33,933 bases of DNA from Nitrospinota bacterium (GCA_029881335.1 JAOUMU010000024.1:1-33933); one strand, 5' to 3'. Positions 7,604 through 17,890 are shown, numbered from the stretch's first letter. The notes: generated from the letters alone by a model not told the origin. Numbers and translations are program-made.

Positions 7604-8750
7604 TAAAGTGAAACTTCCCTATCCCGCCTGGGCGGAGGTGGACCTGGACAGGCTCCATCACAACGTGGACGTGATCCACGCTGCGGCAGGGGTTCCCCTT
7701 CTGCCCGTGATCAAGGCCAACGCCTACGGTCATGGCGCCAATGTACTGGCCATCCAGCTTCTCCGGCGCCAGGAGGTGGCTGGCCTCTGCGTCTGGACCA
7801 TACAGGAAGCCGAAGCGCTGCGTCGGGAAGGGATAAAGGGCAGGATAGTGGCGCTAGGAGGGGTGGCCCCGCAGGAAGCCAGGCTGGCGGTGGAGCTTTG
7901 CGTGGAGCCGGTGGTGGGTTCGGTGGCCCAGGCCCAGGCTTTGGCTGGCGTGGCGAACAGGCGCAAGCCTGCCTCGGTCCACTTGAAGGTAGACACGGGA
8001 ATGGCCCGCCTGGGGGCGGACCGCCAGGACGCTTTTGACGCGATAGCGAAAATCTCCAGGATGGAGGGTCTCTCCCTGGCTGGTCTGATGACGCATTTTG
8101 CTTTCGCCGGTGAGAACAGGAAGGGCGTTCGGGAACAGGTGGAATCATTCGAGGACCTGCTGGGGGCTCTGCGAGGCGCCGGAAAAAACATACCCTCATG
8201 CCATGCGGCCAATACCGCGGGAATATTTCTTCACCCGGAGGCGCGCTTCCAGCTGGTTCGCCCGGGGATAGGGCTTTATGGTATCCAGGAGTTTGCCGGG
8301 CCGGATGTGGGGCTAAAGCCTGTGTTGAGCCTGAAGGCGCGGGTGTCGTGGATAAGAGATGTCTCCAAGGGCCAGACCGTCTCCTATGGAGGTATCTGGA
8401 AGTCCCCTGGAAAAAGGCGGGTGGCGGTGGTGAGCCTGGGCTACGCAGATGGATATTCGCGTCTGCTTTCCAACCGTGTTCATGGTATCATCAACGGCAA
8501 GAGGACGAAGCAGATAGGGGTGATTTGCATGGATGTCTCCATGTTCGACATCACCAGGACCGGCGCCGGGGAGAGGGATTTTATGACCTTGATCGGCTCC
8601 GATGGGGCGCATTGCATCGGCGCGCTGGACCTGGCCCATGTTATGGGCACCATCTCCTATGAAATTCTCTGCGGAATCGGAAACCGCGTCCGGAGAATAT
8701 ACCATCGGTCCGGCAAGGTGGACCGGAAACTATTAATGCGGGTTTTTTGA
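7578..8750 (+). CDS. alr: Alanine racemase
   Basis: PAWAEVDLDRLHHNVDVIHAAAGVPLLPVIKANAYGHGA..HLKVDTGMARLG..RPGIGLYG..VSYGGIW..VSLGYADGYSR..CMDVSMFDI. Start uncertain (TTG 7560, ATG 7578 or GTG 7608). Confidence 0.95.
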   Translation: MPNSRSSTDKVKLPYPAWAEVDLDRLHHNVDVIHAAAGVPLLPVIKANAYGHGANVLAIQLLRRQEVAGLCVWTIQEAEALRREGIKGRIVALGGVAPQEARLAVELCVEPVVGSVAQAQALAGVANRRKPASVHLKVDTGMARLGADRQDAFDAIAKISRMEGLSLAGLMTHFAFAGENRKGVREQVESFEDLLGALRGAGKNIPSCHAANTAGIFLHPEARFQLVRPGIGLYGIQEFAGPDVGLKPVLSLKARVSWIRDVSKGQTVSYGGIWKSPGKRRVAVVSLGYADGYSRLLSNRVHGIINGKRTKQIGVICMDVSMFDITRTGAGERDFMTLIGSDGAHCIGALDLAHVMGTISYEILCGIGNRVRRIYHRSGKVDRKLLMRVF

Positions 8751-8794
8751 TCGGAATCGCGCCAAATGCCTGATACGCCAAGGGTGATTTATCC

Positions 8795-9583
8795 GTGGAA
8801 GTGATTGAGCGTTTTGCGGCCTGGATCGGTGGATGGGTCATCTGGCTGGCTGGCGCTTGCGGTAAATCAGCCCTATTCTCCCTCGATGTTATCAAATGGA
8901 CTTTCAGGCGCCCATTCAAAATCCGCGCGGTGTTCGAGCAGATGGAGGAAATCGGTTTCAACTCCATCCCGGTGGTCTGCATCACGGCGCTCTCCACCGG
9001 AGGCGTGCTGGCCTTGCAGAGCTTCGAAGGATTCAAAAGGTTTGGTGCGGAAAGCATGACAGGCACCGTGGTGGCGCTCTCCATGACCCGGGAACTGGGT
9101 CCCGTGCTCACCGGGCTTATCGTGGCGGGGCGGGCTGGCTCCGCCATGGCGGCGCAGCTTGGTACCATGAAGGTCACTGAGCAGATCGACGCCCTATACA
9201 CCCTTAGCGCCAACCCGATAAAATATCTGATCGTCCCCAGGCTGCTGGCGGCCATTGTCATGCTGCCGGCCCTGGCGGTTTTAGCGGATTCCGTGGGAAT
9301 ACTAGGCGGCGCAGGCATCGCCGTGCTGAAGCTGGACGCCAATCCTGTGGTGTACATGAAAAAGACCTTCGATTTCCTGGAGCTTAACGATATCTATTCC
9401 GGATTGCTAAAGTCGGTAGTGTTTGGCGCCATCATCGCCGTGGTCAGCTGCTTTCAGGGCTTCTACACCGCAGGTGGCGCCGAGGGCGTTGGCAAGGCCA
9501 CCACCAGGGCCGTCGTTGTTTCGTCGATCATGATCCTGGTGTCTGACTATATCCTGACCGCGTTCCTGTTTTCCGGGCGTTGA
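8795..9583 (+). CDS. mlaE: MlaE-type phospholipid ABC transporter permease
   Basis: IPVVCITALSTGGVLALQSFEGFKRFGAESMTGTVVALSMTRELGPVLTGLIVAGRAGSAMAAQLGTMKVTEQIDAL; GTG start. Confidence 0.93.
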   Translation: MEVIERFAAWIGGWVIWLAGACGKSALFSLDVIKWTFRRPFKIRAVFEQMEEIGFNSIPVVCITALSTGGVLALQSFEGFKRFGAESMTGTVVALSMTRELGPVLTGLIVAGRAGSAMAAQLGTMKVTEQIDALYTLSANPIKYLIVPRLLAAIVMLPALAVLADSVGILGGAGIAVLKLDANPVVYMKKTFDFLELNDIYSGLLKSVVFGAIIAVVSCFQGFYTAGGAEGVGKATTRAVVVSSIMILVSDYILTAFLFSGR

Positions 9584-9592
9584 GGGAGGAGC

Positions 9593-10366
9593 ATGACTGA
9601 CGACATAATCATAGAACTGGTGGATGTGAACAAGGCGTTCGGCGCCAAGCACGTGCTCAAGGGGGTGAACCTGAAGATCCGCCGGGGGGAGTCGATGGTT
9701 ATAGTCGGCGGGTCCGGCAGCGGCAAGTCCGTGACCATAAAGCACATGATCGGCCTGTTGATGCCGGACTCCGGGAATGTGTTTGTGGATGGAGAAGACG
9801 TGACCAAAATGAGCGAAAGAGAACTCAATCAGATGCGACGAAAGTTCGGAATGCTCTTCCAGGGGGGCGCCATGTTCGATTCCTTGACAGTGGGGGAGAA
9901 TGTCGGTTTTGCCCTCAAGGAGCATACGAATTATTCCAGAAGCGAGATCGAGAAGATCGTGAAGGAAAAGCTTTTGATGGTGGGGCTGGTGGGGACTGAG
10001 AACCTCAAGCCAGCCGAGCTCTCCGGCGGAATGCTCAAACGGGCGGGGCTGGCCAGGGCTATCGCCATGGATCCGGAAATAATCCTTTATGACGAGCCCA
10101 CCACCGGGCTGGACCCGATAATGTGCGACCAGATCAACGCGCTTATAGACTCCATGCAGGATAAGGTGGGGGCCACCGCTGTGACCATTACCCACGACAT
10201 GGTCTCCACCAACCGGATCGCGGACCGGATAGCCATGCTATACCAGGGAGAATTCGTCGCAGTGGGGACTCCTGACGAAGTGTTCGCCGACACCAGGCCC
10301 GAGGTGGCGGAGTTTTGTTATGTTGGAAAGGTTATTCGCCAGACAGAAGGGCTGACGGGGAGATGA
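9593..10366 (+). CDS. mlaF: MlaF-type ABC transporter ATP-binding protein
   Basis: Walker A GGSGSGKS, signature LSGGMLKRAGLARAIAMDPEIILYDEPTTGLDP. Confidence 0.93.
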   Translation: MTDDIIIELVDVNKAFGAKHVLKGVNLKIRRGESMVIVGGSGSGKSVTIKHMIGLLMPDSGNVFVDGEDVTKMSERELNQMRRKFGMLFQGGAMFDSLTVGENVGFALKEHTNYSRSEIEKIVKEKLLMVGLVGTENLKPAELSGGMLKRAGLARAIAMDPEIILYDEPTTGLDPIMCDQINALIDSMQDKVGATAVTITHDMVSTNRIADRIAMLYQGEFVAVGTPDEVFADTRPEVAEFCYVGKVIRQTEGLTGR

Positions 10367-10415
10367 ATTTCAGGCCTGTAAATTACCAGAACCGAATATA
10401 ATGGATCGATAGAAA

Positions 10416-11936
10416 ATGTCAAAACCGCTTGCGCCAGAAGTAAAAGTCGGCTTCTTCACCTTATTCGCGATAGTCGCCCTTCTGTACCTCTCCATGCGAA
10501 CATCGGGGATCAACAGCTTTTCAACCGAGAATTTGCCTCTATACAACATTCGGTTCAAATCTGTGGCTGGGCTGGAGCTTCGGTCGAAAGTGAAGCTGTC
10601 CGGTGTGGAAATCGGACAGGTGGAAAAAATCCTGCTGGAGGACCGCATGGCCCGGATCGTAGTGCGGCTCATGTTCCCCACGGATATAAGAAAAGACGCG
10701 ATGGCCACCATCAAGACATCCGGATTGCTGGGGGAGAAATACATTGAGATAGAGCAGGGCACGCCTGACCAACCATATTTAAAGAGCGGCGATTATCTGG
10801 AAAGAGTGGAGGAGTCCGCCGAAATCAGCGACCTGGTGAACAAGATGAAGGGCGCCATGGATGATATCCGGGTGCTGACCACCTCCCTGAAGAATCTGGC
10901 GCAGACCATGGAGGGAGAGCAGGACCTGGCCTCTATCATGAGAAACGTGAATGATTCCACTCTCAACCTCTCCTCCTTCATTCAGGAGAACCGGGAGATC
11001 GTCCACAAAAGCATGGAGGGGCTGAGCCAGATTTCGGACGATTTCGCCAAGATCACCCCGGAACTTACCCGGAATATGGTCCGCATGTCCAACATCTCCA
11101 GGGAGCTGCTTGAGGCCAATAAACAGAACCTGACCGACTCGTTGACCAGTGTCCGGGAGCTTTCCGACTCGTTGGGCGCCGTGCTGAACGACAACCGATC
11201 CAACATCAAGGATGTGATGAGCGCCATGGCGAAGGCCTCCGACAGGCTGGATGAGATAATAGATTCGATCGGTCAGGCCAGCCAATCAGCCGCCAGCACG
11301 GCCAAGGGATTGGAATCGATAACCAAAAAGATCGAGACCGGCGACGGAACCATAGGAATGCTGATGACAGATACCGAGGTTTACGACAACCTCAATGACG
11401 CCCTGGCTGGCGCCAAGGACCTGGTGGGCCAGGCGGAGGACTTCGGGATGTTTGTCGGGGCCAGGAGTGAATACCAAGCGGACCTGGAAACGTGGAAGTC
11501 CTTCTTCACCCTGAGGCTGAGCCCCACCCCGGATAAATTCTACCTGGTGGAGGTGACCGAGGATATGCGCCGCACCGACCTTGATTACAGCCGCAACACG
11601 CTCAACTCATTGCTGTACACCGCCATGATTGGTAAACGCTTTTCAGATATCACTCTGCGCGGTGGCGTAATAGAATCGGCCGCCGGAGCGGCCATCGACT
11701 TGCATCTGTTAAACGACAATCTCACCGCCACAGCGGAGGCTTTCAACTTGTCCGGCTATAACGACGAAGCGAAAAGCCCCCAGATAAAGGCCTGGATCAG
11801 GTGGAATCTGCACAAGTATATCTACCTCTACGCCGGCGGCGACGAATTGTTAAACAAGAGATACAAGACCTATTTCGCTGGAGGCGGGATACTATTTGAC
11901 GACGATGACTTGAAGCTGGCACTGTCACTGCGTTAG
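10416..11936 (+). CDS. mlaD: MlaD/MCE-family protein with long helical region and C-terminal extension
   Basis: N-terminal MCE domain LRSKVKLSGVEIGQVEKILLEDRMARIVVRL..IKTSGLLGEKYIEIEQGT, then a long coiled region and a C-terminal segment (about 150 aa) with beta-barrel-like pattern ending ..LALSLR. Confidence 0.88.
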   Translation: MSKPLAPEVKVGFFTLFAIVALLYLSMRTSGINSFSTENLPLYNIRFKSVAGLELRSKVKLSGVEIGQVEKILLEDRMARIVVRLMFPTDIRKDAMATIKTSGLLGEKYIEIEQGTPDQPYLKSGDYLERVEESAEISDLVNKMKGAMDDIRVLTTSLKNLAQTMEGEQDLASIMRNVNDSTLNLSSFIQENREIVHKSMEGLSQISDDFAKITPELTRNMVRMSNISRELLEANKQNLTDSLTSVRELSDSLGAVLNDNRSNIKDVMSAMAKASDRLDEIIDSIGQASQSAASTAKGLESITKKIETGDGTIGMLMTDTEVYDNLNDALAGAKDLVGQAEDFGMFVGARSEYQADLETWKSFFTLRLSPTPDKFYLVEVTEDMRRTDLDYSRNTLNSLLYTAMIGKRFSDITLRGGVIESAAGAAIDLHLLNDNLTATAEAFNLSGYNDEAKSPQIKAWIRWNLHKYIYLYAGGDELLNKRYKTYFAGGGILFDDDDLKLALSLR

Positions 11937-12244
11937 ATCCGCGGGGCTTGAGCAAAGGTGTAGAGCATGAGAATCCCGGAATTCCGTTTCCGGCTCGTCG
12001 GCGTGCCAGGCGCCAGGGGCCAAAATGTAAGAAACGTGGAAGACAGAACTTGGTAATCCTTTTGGTCGAACATCCCCAATGAATGGTATAATTTCTTTGG
12101 ATTTGTATGCGCCATGGAGTGGGGCCCCCGGGTGTGCGGGGAGGGTGGTTTTTCAAGGTGTTGAGTTAAAGGGCTTTAGGGTGTACACTACCTTGCTGGT
12201 GGTGGATCGACCAATTAGAATGAAATAGGCAAGCAGATTCGCTG

Positions 12245-13717
12245 ATGGAAGATAAGGATTTTCCAAAAATAAAGACTGAGAACATCGACATCGATACTCT
12301 CCTGCGCGAGAAGGAGAAGATCGACAAGTTGATCAAGAGCCAGTTCACGCGCGAGATCACTGTCATGTTCACAGATCTTTCCGGATCCACCCAGATGAGC
12401 GAAGAACTGGGCGACCTTACCATGCGAGCCATCCTGAAAAAACACCACGATATCATCCGGCCATTGGTCGAATCCCACAACGGTGTGCTTGTGAAAACCA
12501 TGGGCGATGGCACAATGTCTTATTTCTATAGCGCCGCGGACGCGGTGGCTTCCGCCATACAGATCCAGCGTGGAATTCAGCATTATAACCTGGGAAAAGA
12601 AGAACCGCCCCTGCTGATCCGGTGTGGGTTGAACACTGGATTAGGGATCGTGGAGAAGACCGATGTTTACGGCGATGTGGTGAACGTGGCCCAAAGGTAT
12701 GAGGCGCTGGCCACAGCCCGGGAGATCCTCATGAGCTCGGAAACCTATGAAATGGTCTCTGATCTGCCGGACCTCACCATCGTATTCCTCAAAGAGACAA
12801 ATATCAAGGGGAAGGGGGATAAACCGAAGAAAGTATTCAAGGTCCTTTGGGATGAAGAGGATATCGAGCGTTACGAGGCCAGGAAAAAGGCTGGCGATAT
12901 CGATATCCTGGCTGATGATGAGGCTGAAGAGGATCAGGGGCCCAGCGAAGCGAAGACTGCTGTGGGATTTTTCGCCCCCAGGCTCATGATCGAGCAAAAA
13001 GGCCGTAGCGCCGTTTTCTTCGAGATCGACAAAGACGAGATGGTGATTGGTCGCTCCTCCAAAACCGATATCCAGCTGCCAGAGGTCTACATCTCCCGCC
13101 GCCACGCAAGGATCATCAAGGAAGGGGAGATGTTCTATATCGAGGATTTGGAAAGCAACGTGGGCACCTTGTTCAAAGGGCAGCGGATCAGGCGCCAGGA
13201 GCTGAAACATGGCGACGAATTCACCTTGGGATCGGTGCGCCTTGTTTTTCTCAGCGAGCGCACCGCCGAGGCCCATGCCGCGCCCCTGGCCGATTCCAGC
13301 CTGAAAGTGATGGGGGCGGACACCGGCGCCACTATGTCCATCGATAGAAAAAAGTCATTCCTCATCAAGGTTTACGAGGGAAAAACCATGGTGGCAAAGC
13401 ACGAGCTGCGCGATATCCCCCTGATGATAGGCAGAGTCAACGAGTGCGATGTGCGGCTGGGCAACCCGGCGGTTTCCCGGCAGCACGCCAGGATATACAC
13501 CGTTGGGGAGACCGTCATCGTTGAAGACCTAAAGAGCAATAACGGCACTTACGTCAACGGCACCGCCATCAACAAGGTGGACGTCGGAATCGACGACGAA
13601 ATAAGGGTGGGTCCTTTCACCATTTTCATAATCGACCCGTCCATGCAGGACGATGAGGAGAAAAACAGCAAACTGGGCCTGGCCGAGAAGATGCTCTCCT
13701 TTCTGCACAAAAAATAG
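12245..13717 (+). CDS. Class III adenylate/guanylate cyclase with two FHA domains
   Basis: VMFTDLSGSTQMSEELGD..KTMGDGTMSYF..GLNTG..VYGDVVNVAQRYEALA (cyclase); VIGRSSKTDIQLPEVYISRRHARI and MIGRVNECDVRLGNPAVSRQHARI..SNNGTYVNG (FHA). Confidence 0.92.
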   Translation: MEDKDFPKIKTENIDIDTLLREKEKIDKLIKSQFTREITVMFTDLSGSTQMSEELGDLTMRAILKKHHDIIRPLVESHNGVLVKTMGDGTMSYFYSAADAVASAIQIQRGIQHYNLGKEEPPLLIRCGLNTGLGIVEKTDVYGDVVNVAQRYEALATAREILMSSETYEMVSDLPDLTIVFLKETNIKGKGDKPKKVFKVLWDEEDIERYEARKKAGDIDILADDEAEEDQGPSEAKTAVGFFAPRLMIEQKGRSAVFFEIDKDEMVIGRSSKTDIQLPEVYISRRHARIIKEGEMFYIEDLESNVGTLFKGQRIRRQELKHGDEFTLGSVRLVFLSERTAEAHAAPLADSSLKVMGADTGATMSIDRKKSFLIKVYEGKTMVAKHELRDIPLMIGRVNECDVRLGNPAVSRQHARIYTVGETVIVEDLKSNNGTYVNGTAINKVDVGIDDEIRVGPFTIFIIDPSMQDDEEKNSKLGLAEKMLSFLHKK

Positions 13718-13729
13718 GAATCCGCCGCC

Positions 13730-14440
13730 ATGCGGCCTCCCCGGATCAGCGTTATCCTGTGTCAAACCCGCCACGCGGGGAATATCGGGGCCGTGGCCCG
13801 CCTCATGAAAAACCTGGGCCTGGCCCGCCTCACCCTGGTCCGCCCCACCGCGAGAGGACATCTGGAGGCGATCAGAATGGCCGTGGGCGCCGCGGAAATC
13901 ATCGAGCGGGCGCGGATAACGGATTCACTGGAGGAAGCCATAGAAGGCGCCGGCCGGGCCTGGGCCGTCACCCGCAGGCCACGAAGCATAGGCAAGACCA
14001 CCATGGCGCCAGAGGATGTGGCGGCCCATATCGCCGCAGCGCCGGAGATGGAAACAGCCATTGTCTTCGGTTCGGAGAAGCTGGGCCTCTCCACCAGTCA
14101 GGTGCGTTTGTGCGACGCTATAGTCACAATCCCCACTTCTCCCGCCGCCCCTTCCTTGAACCTTGCGCAGGCAGCCGCCATCGTGCTGAGTATTTGCACA
14201 AGTGGTGGCGGGGAAGGGGAGGACCTGGCGCAAGAGGAGCCCTCCACCTTGGCGGAGAGAAGGATACTTTACAAAAGGATCGAGCGGACACTGGCCGCTT
14301 CCGGTTATTTCCGGACCGAGGGGGGGCAAAAAACCATGGCGGACATCGAGGACCTGTTCAGCCGCGCTGCCGTGAACCGGCGAGACTGCGGACTTCTGCT
14401 GGGAATGTTCCGCCGCATCCAGGCCGCCGTGGAGAGATAA
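13730..14440 (+). CDS. trmJ: SPOUT RNA methyltransferase, TrmJ-like
   Basis: ISVILCQTRHAGNIGAVARLMKNLGLARLTLVRP..AIVFGSEKLGLS..IPTSPAAPSLNLAQAAAIVL. Confidence 0.85.
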   Translation: MRPPRISVILCQTRHAGNIGAVARLMKNLGLARLTLVRPTARGHLEAIRMAVGAAEIIERARITDSLEEAIEGAGRAWAVTRRPRSIGKTTMAPEDVAAHIAAAPEMETAIVFGSEKLGLSTSQVRLCDAIVTIPTSPAAPSLNLAQAAAIVLSICTSGGGEGEDLAQEEPSTLAERRILYKRIERTLAASGYFRTEGGQKTMADIEDLFSRAAVNRRDCGLLLGMFRRIQAAVER

Positions 14441-14468
14441 TCCATGCCGTAGCCCCCCGGAAGGACAC

Positions 14469-15884
14469 TCAGGCGTTTCTGGTGAAAGGTGTCGCGTCCT
14501 TATTATGGGGACGGATTTTCAGTTGAGCCGCCGCCATGCCCACTGCCAGAAGCAGCAACACCAGCATCTGGGGTTCGGCGTCTCCGAAGTTGTACTCGAA
14601 CATGCCCGCCACCAGGAACGCGGTGATTCCCCCAAGCCCGGCCGTCAGGCCCAAGGATGAATTTTCAGCGCGCGCGCCGGAGCGAAACGCCACGCCCATG
14701 TAATAGTAGGCCATGCCCCATATGGCGAGCCACGTCAGCAGGCAGGGTATTCCACGCTCTACGGCTATCTGAAGTATATTGTTGTGCAGATGGGAAATAT
14801 TAGGCTCTTGTACGTTCGGATCCCTGTATTTGGGATAAGCCTTCGGGAAGCTGTTTTGCCCCACGCCTAATATAGGACGGTCCGCCACAAGTTTCAGCCC
14901 GGCGGTCCAGACATACAACCGCTCTCGATTGGCCGCGTCATTAGGATTGAATATGGAGGCGAACCTGTCTTTCACTCCGCCGGGGGCCGCCGCCAGGGCG
15001 CCGACCACCAGTATCGGGAGGATAACCACCAAGACCGGCTTTCGAAGAGCCAGCACCACAAATGCCCCAGCCGAGAGGCCGATCCATGCGTTTCTAGTCA
15101 AAGAAAGCAAGACAGCGCAGGCGATCAACGCAAGAGCCGGAAAAAGCCACGCGTCTTTCCACTTCTTGGTGTCGAACGCCACTACCGCCAGGCCGGACAC
15201 AAAGGCCAGCATAAGCAGACCAGCGAAGGTCATGTAAATGTCATTAAAGCCGCTGATCCTGTCCGCAGTGGATACTCCCTTTTGCGCGGCCTGGTATACA
15301 CCCACCGAGGCGATACCGGCGCCTGCGGCCACCACGGCTCGCAGCAGGTATGGGATCTTGCTGGGATCTTTCCGAACGAAATCAAAGACCACCAGAAAGA
15401 CTAGAAAGTGCGATAAATCCTTGGAATCCATCAGGGACTCGGACATGTCTATGGAGAAAACCGCCGCCACAAGCGACAGCGCCACGAATAGCAGCATCGG
15501 AACAGCCAGCGGGGAGAAGGAGGGCGCATTCCGCCACGATCCAAATCCAGCCGCATACCACCTGCCGATCCAGCATACAACAGCCAGGCCGATGGAAATC
15601 TGGGCCACGGAGATGGAAAACATGCCCGTGACCACAAAAAGAAATATGAACAACCAGCCGGCTTTTGTCCATTTGTCCGCCAGGCCTTTAGGCTCGGGGT
15701 CGGCCGCCAGAGGGCCATTGCGCCCGTTCACGCCATTTGTGTGCGCAAAAATCCCATGGCCCACTTCTATATCGGATAGTATTTTCACTATTTCTCTCAG
15801 GTCTCCCAGGCGCCCCCATTGCCCGTGGATCCGAAAAGAGCTAACGCAACTACTGGCTCCCATCCATAATCCCGCCCCCCACAT
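14469..15884 (-). CDS. O-antigen ligase/polymerase family membrane protein
   Basis: Multiple TM segments; ..LSLTRNAWIGLSAGAFVVLALRK..RPILGVGQNSFPKAYPKYRDPN..ISHLHNNILQIAVERGIPCLLTWLAIW is typical of Wzy_C proteins. N-terminal start uncertain. Confidence 0.88.
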   Translation of the reverse strand: MWGAGLWMGASSCVSSFRIHGQWGRLGDLREIVKILSDIEVGHGIFAHTNGVNGRNGPLAADPEPKGLADKWTKAGWLFIFLFVVTGMFSISVAQISIGLAVVCWIGRWYAAGFGSWRNAPSFSPLAVPMLLFVALSLVAAVFSIDMSESLMDSKDLSHFLVFLVVFDFVRKDPSKIPYLLRAVVAAGAGIASVGVYQAAQKGVSTADRISGFNDIYMTFAGLLMLAFVSGLAVVAFDTKKWKDAWLFPALALIACAVLLSLTRNAWIGLSAGAFVVLALRKPVLVVILPILVVGALAAAPGGVKDRFASIFNPNDAANRERLYVWTAGLKLVADRPILGVGQNSFPKAYPKYRDPNVQEPNISHLHNNILQIAVERGIPCLLTWLAIWGMAYYYMGVAFRSGARAENSSLGLTAGLGGITAFLVAGMFEYNFGDAEPQMLVLLLLAVGMAAAQLKIRPHNKDATPFTRNA

Positions 15885-16135
15885 CCATCCAGGATGATCG
15901 CAAAGATCGTCTTAAAGCGAACCATCCTTGCGTCGAGGTCGTCAGATATTATGGCAGTCGGTTACCATTATCACCATTAAGACCTTCGCCGCCAAGAGTT
16001 TTCTTGCTTCTTTATTGTTTTCGCCTGAAAAGCAAAAACGGCCGCCGCCATGGGAATTCTTCGATTTATCAGCCCCGAAACTGAAAACCCGACAAACCGT
16101 CAAACCTCTCAAGGGGCGGATTTTCCGTGAGGGTA

Positions 16136-17884
16136 TTACCTTTTCGCCTTCACCGTGTCCATGGCTGTCCTAAATTGCAGCTCGAAGAGTTTTTTGTAGA
16201 GCCCATCCTCTAAGATCAGCCGATCGTGAGGACCTTGCTCCGCCACGCGTCCCCCATCCATCACCACGATCTGGTTCGCGTTCAGGATGGTGGAGAGGCG
16301 GTGAGCTATGACAAAAGTGGTTCTCTGGGTCATCAGGTTCTCCAGGGCTTTTTGCACCATCAGCTCCGACTCGGTGTCCAGCGCCGATGTGGCCTCGTCC
16401 AAGATCAGAACAGCCGGATTTTTCATTATGGCGCGGGCGATGGACAACCTTTGGCGCTCTCCCCCGGAAAGCTTATGCCCCCGCTCCCCCACAACAGTTT
16501 CATATCCATCCGGGGCTTTGATTATGAAGTCGTGGGCATACGCCGCCTGGGCGGCCCTCTCCACTTCCTCCATCGCCGCTTCCGACCGGCCATAGGCGAT
16601 GTTGTTTCTGATGGTATCGTTGAACAGAAACACATCCTGGGTCACAATGCCGATCTGCTCCCTCAGAGAGGCGAGGGTGACGTGACGGATGTCGTGACCA
16701 TCGAAGAGGATCGCCCCATCTGTCGCGTCAAAGAAGCGCGGGATCAGGTTCACCAGGGTGGTTTTGCCGGCGCCGCTGGGGCCCACCAGCGCGTAGACCA
16801 TCCCCCTTTTCACATTAAGGTTGATGCCGGATAGGGCCTTGTCGCCATCGTCATATTGGAAAGAGACATCCCGAAACTCAATCCCCAAGGCAAGGGGCGG
16901 CAGGGCGATGGCGTCCGGTTCCTGGCGCACCGTGGGTTTTATGTCCATGATCTCGAATATCCGCGTGGCGGCCGCCAGGGCCTGCTGGATCTTGTTATAA
17001 ACCCGGGAGAGCTTGGCCACGGGGGCGTATAGCATGAACAGAGCCATGATAAACGAGAAGAAAGCCCCCACGGTGGTCTTCCCCTCCATCACCATGGCGC
17101 CGCCGTACCAGATGATGGCGGCGATGCCAAAAGCTCCTATAAACTCCAGCAGGGGGCTGGATAGCTCGTTGATCTTTATCGCGCGGCGCATCCGCCCAAA
17201 ATAGGTCTGGTTCACAAGGTCGAATTTTTCCACCTCGTATTTTTCCATGCCGAACGCCTGCACCACCCGGATGCCGGTGAAGGTCTCCACCAGCATGGCG
17301 TTCAGGTCCGCCATCGCTTCCTGGGTTTCCCTGGACACAACGCGCAACCTCTTCCCCAGCCGGTCGATCAAAAAGCCGGAAAATGGGATAACGAGCAGAG
17401 CCACTGTGGCCAGCCGCCAGTTGTGGTAATAGACCACCGCCAGGAGCACCATCATGGTCATGGACTCGCGCACCAGGTCGTACACCACTATCGACACCGA
17501 GTCCTGGATAACGTAAACATCGTTAGTGATGCGGGAGATGATCTGGCCGGTTTTCCGCTTGGAGAAGAAATCGAGGGACAATCCCTGGATGTGACTGAAC
17601 AGTCCATTACGGATATCACGGATGGCCAACTGGCCGATCACCTGCATCTGGGAGGAGGCCAGATATCGCCCGATTCCCCTGGCCATGTATATCAGAACCA
17701 CCCCCACCGGCAGCAATAACAGCATCTTCTCGTCTTTGCGAAGAAAAATATCGTCTAGCACCGGCTGGATCATCATCGCCGTGGCTCCGGATGTCAGGGA
17801 AACGATCAACATGCAGAAAGAAGCCACTGCAAACCGCCTCCAATACGGTTTTAGGTAGCCTAGCAGTCTTTTATATAGTTCCAT
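16136..17884 (-). CDS. msbA: Lipid A export ABC transporter MsbA (permease/ATPase fusion)
   Basis: Six-TM ABC exporter; VGPSGAGKTTLVNLIPRFFD..LSGGERQRLSIARAIMKNPAVLILDEATSALDTESE. Confidence 0.92.
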   Translation of the reverse strand: MELYKRLLGYLKPYWRRFAVASFCMLIVSLTSGATAMMIQPVLDDIFLRKDEKMLLLLPVGVVLIYMARGIGRYLASSQMQVIGQLAIRDIRNGLFSHIQGLSLDFFSKRKTGQIISRITNDVYVIQDSVSIVVYDLVRESMTMMVLLAVVYYHNWRLATVALLVIPFSGFLIDRLGKRLRVVSRETQEAMADLNAMLVETFTGIRVVQAFGMEKYEVEKFDLVNQTYFGRMRRAIKINELSSPLLEFIGAFGIAAIIWYGGAMVMEGKTTVGAFFSFIMALFMLYAPVAKLSRVYNKIQQALAAATRIFEIMDIKPTVRQEPDAIALPPLALGIEFRDVSFQYDDGDKALSGINLNVKRGMVYALVGPSGAGKTTLVNLIPRFFDATDGAILFDGHDIRHVTLASLREQIGIVTQDVFLFNDTIRNNIAYGRSEAAMEEVERAAQAAYAHDFIIKAPDGYETVVGERGHKLSGGERQRLSIARAIMKNPAVLILDEATSALDTESELMVQKALENLMTQRTTFVIAHRLSTILNANQIVVMDGGRVAEQGPHDRLILEDGLYKKLFELQFRTAMDTVKAKR

Positions 17885-17890
17885 GGCGCC

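Noticed and set aside
9407-10195. 262-aa minus-strand ORF across mlaE/mlaF
   Set aside because: Antisense to well-recognised mlaE/mlaF; low-complexity composition typical of shadow ORFs.
11917-11932. TGGCACT-N4-CTGCG, a sigma54-like match before the cyclase gene
   Set aside because: Lies inside the mlaD coding end, -12 element is weak, and it is over 300 nt from the cyclase start; likely chance.
11990-12008. TGGCACG half-site on the minus strand
   Set aside because: No TTGC at the -12 position.
13759-14526. 255-aa plus-strand ORF overlapping trmJ in another frame
   Set aside because: Gly/Arg/Pro-rich shadow frame; trmJ frame carries SPOUT motifs.
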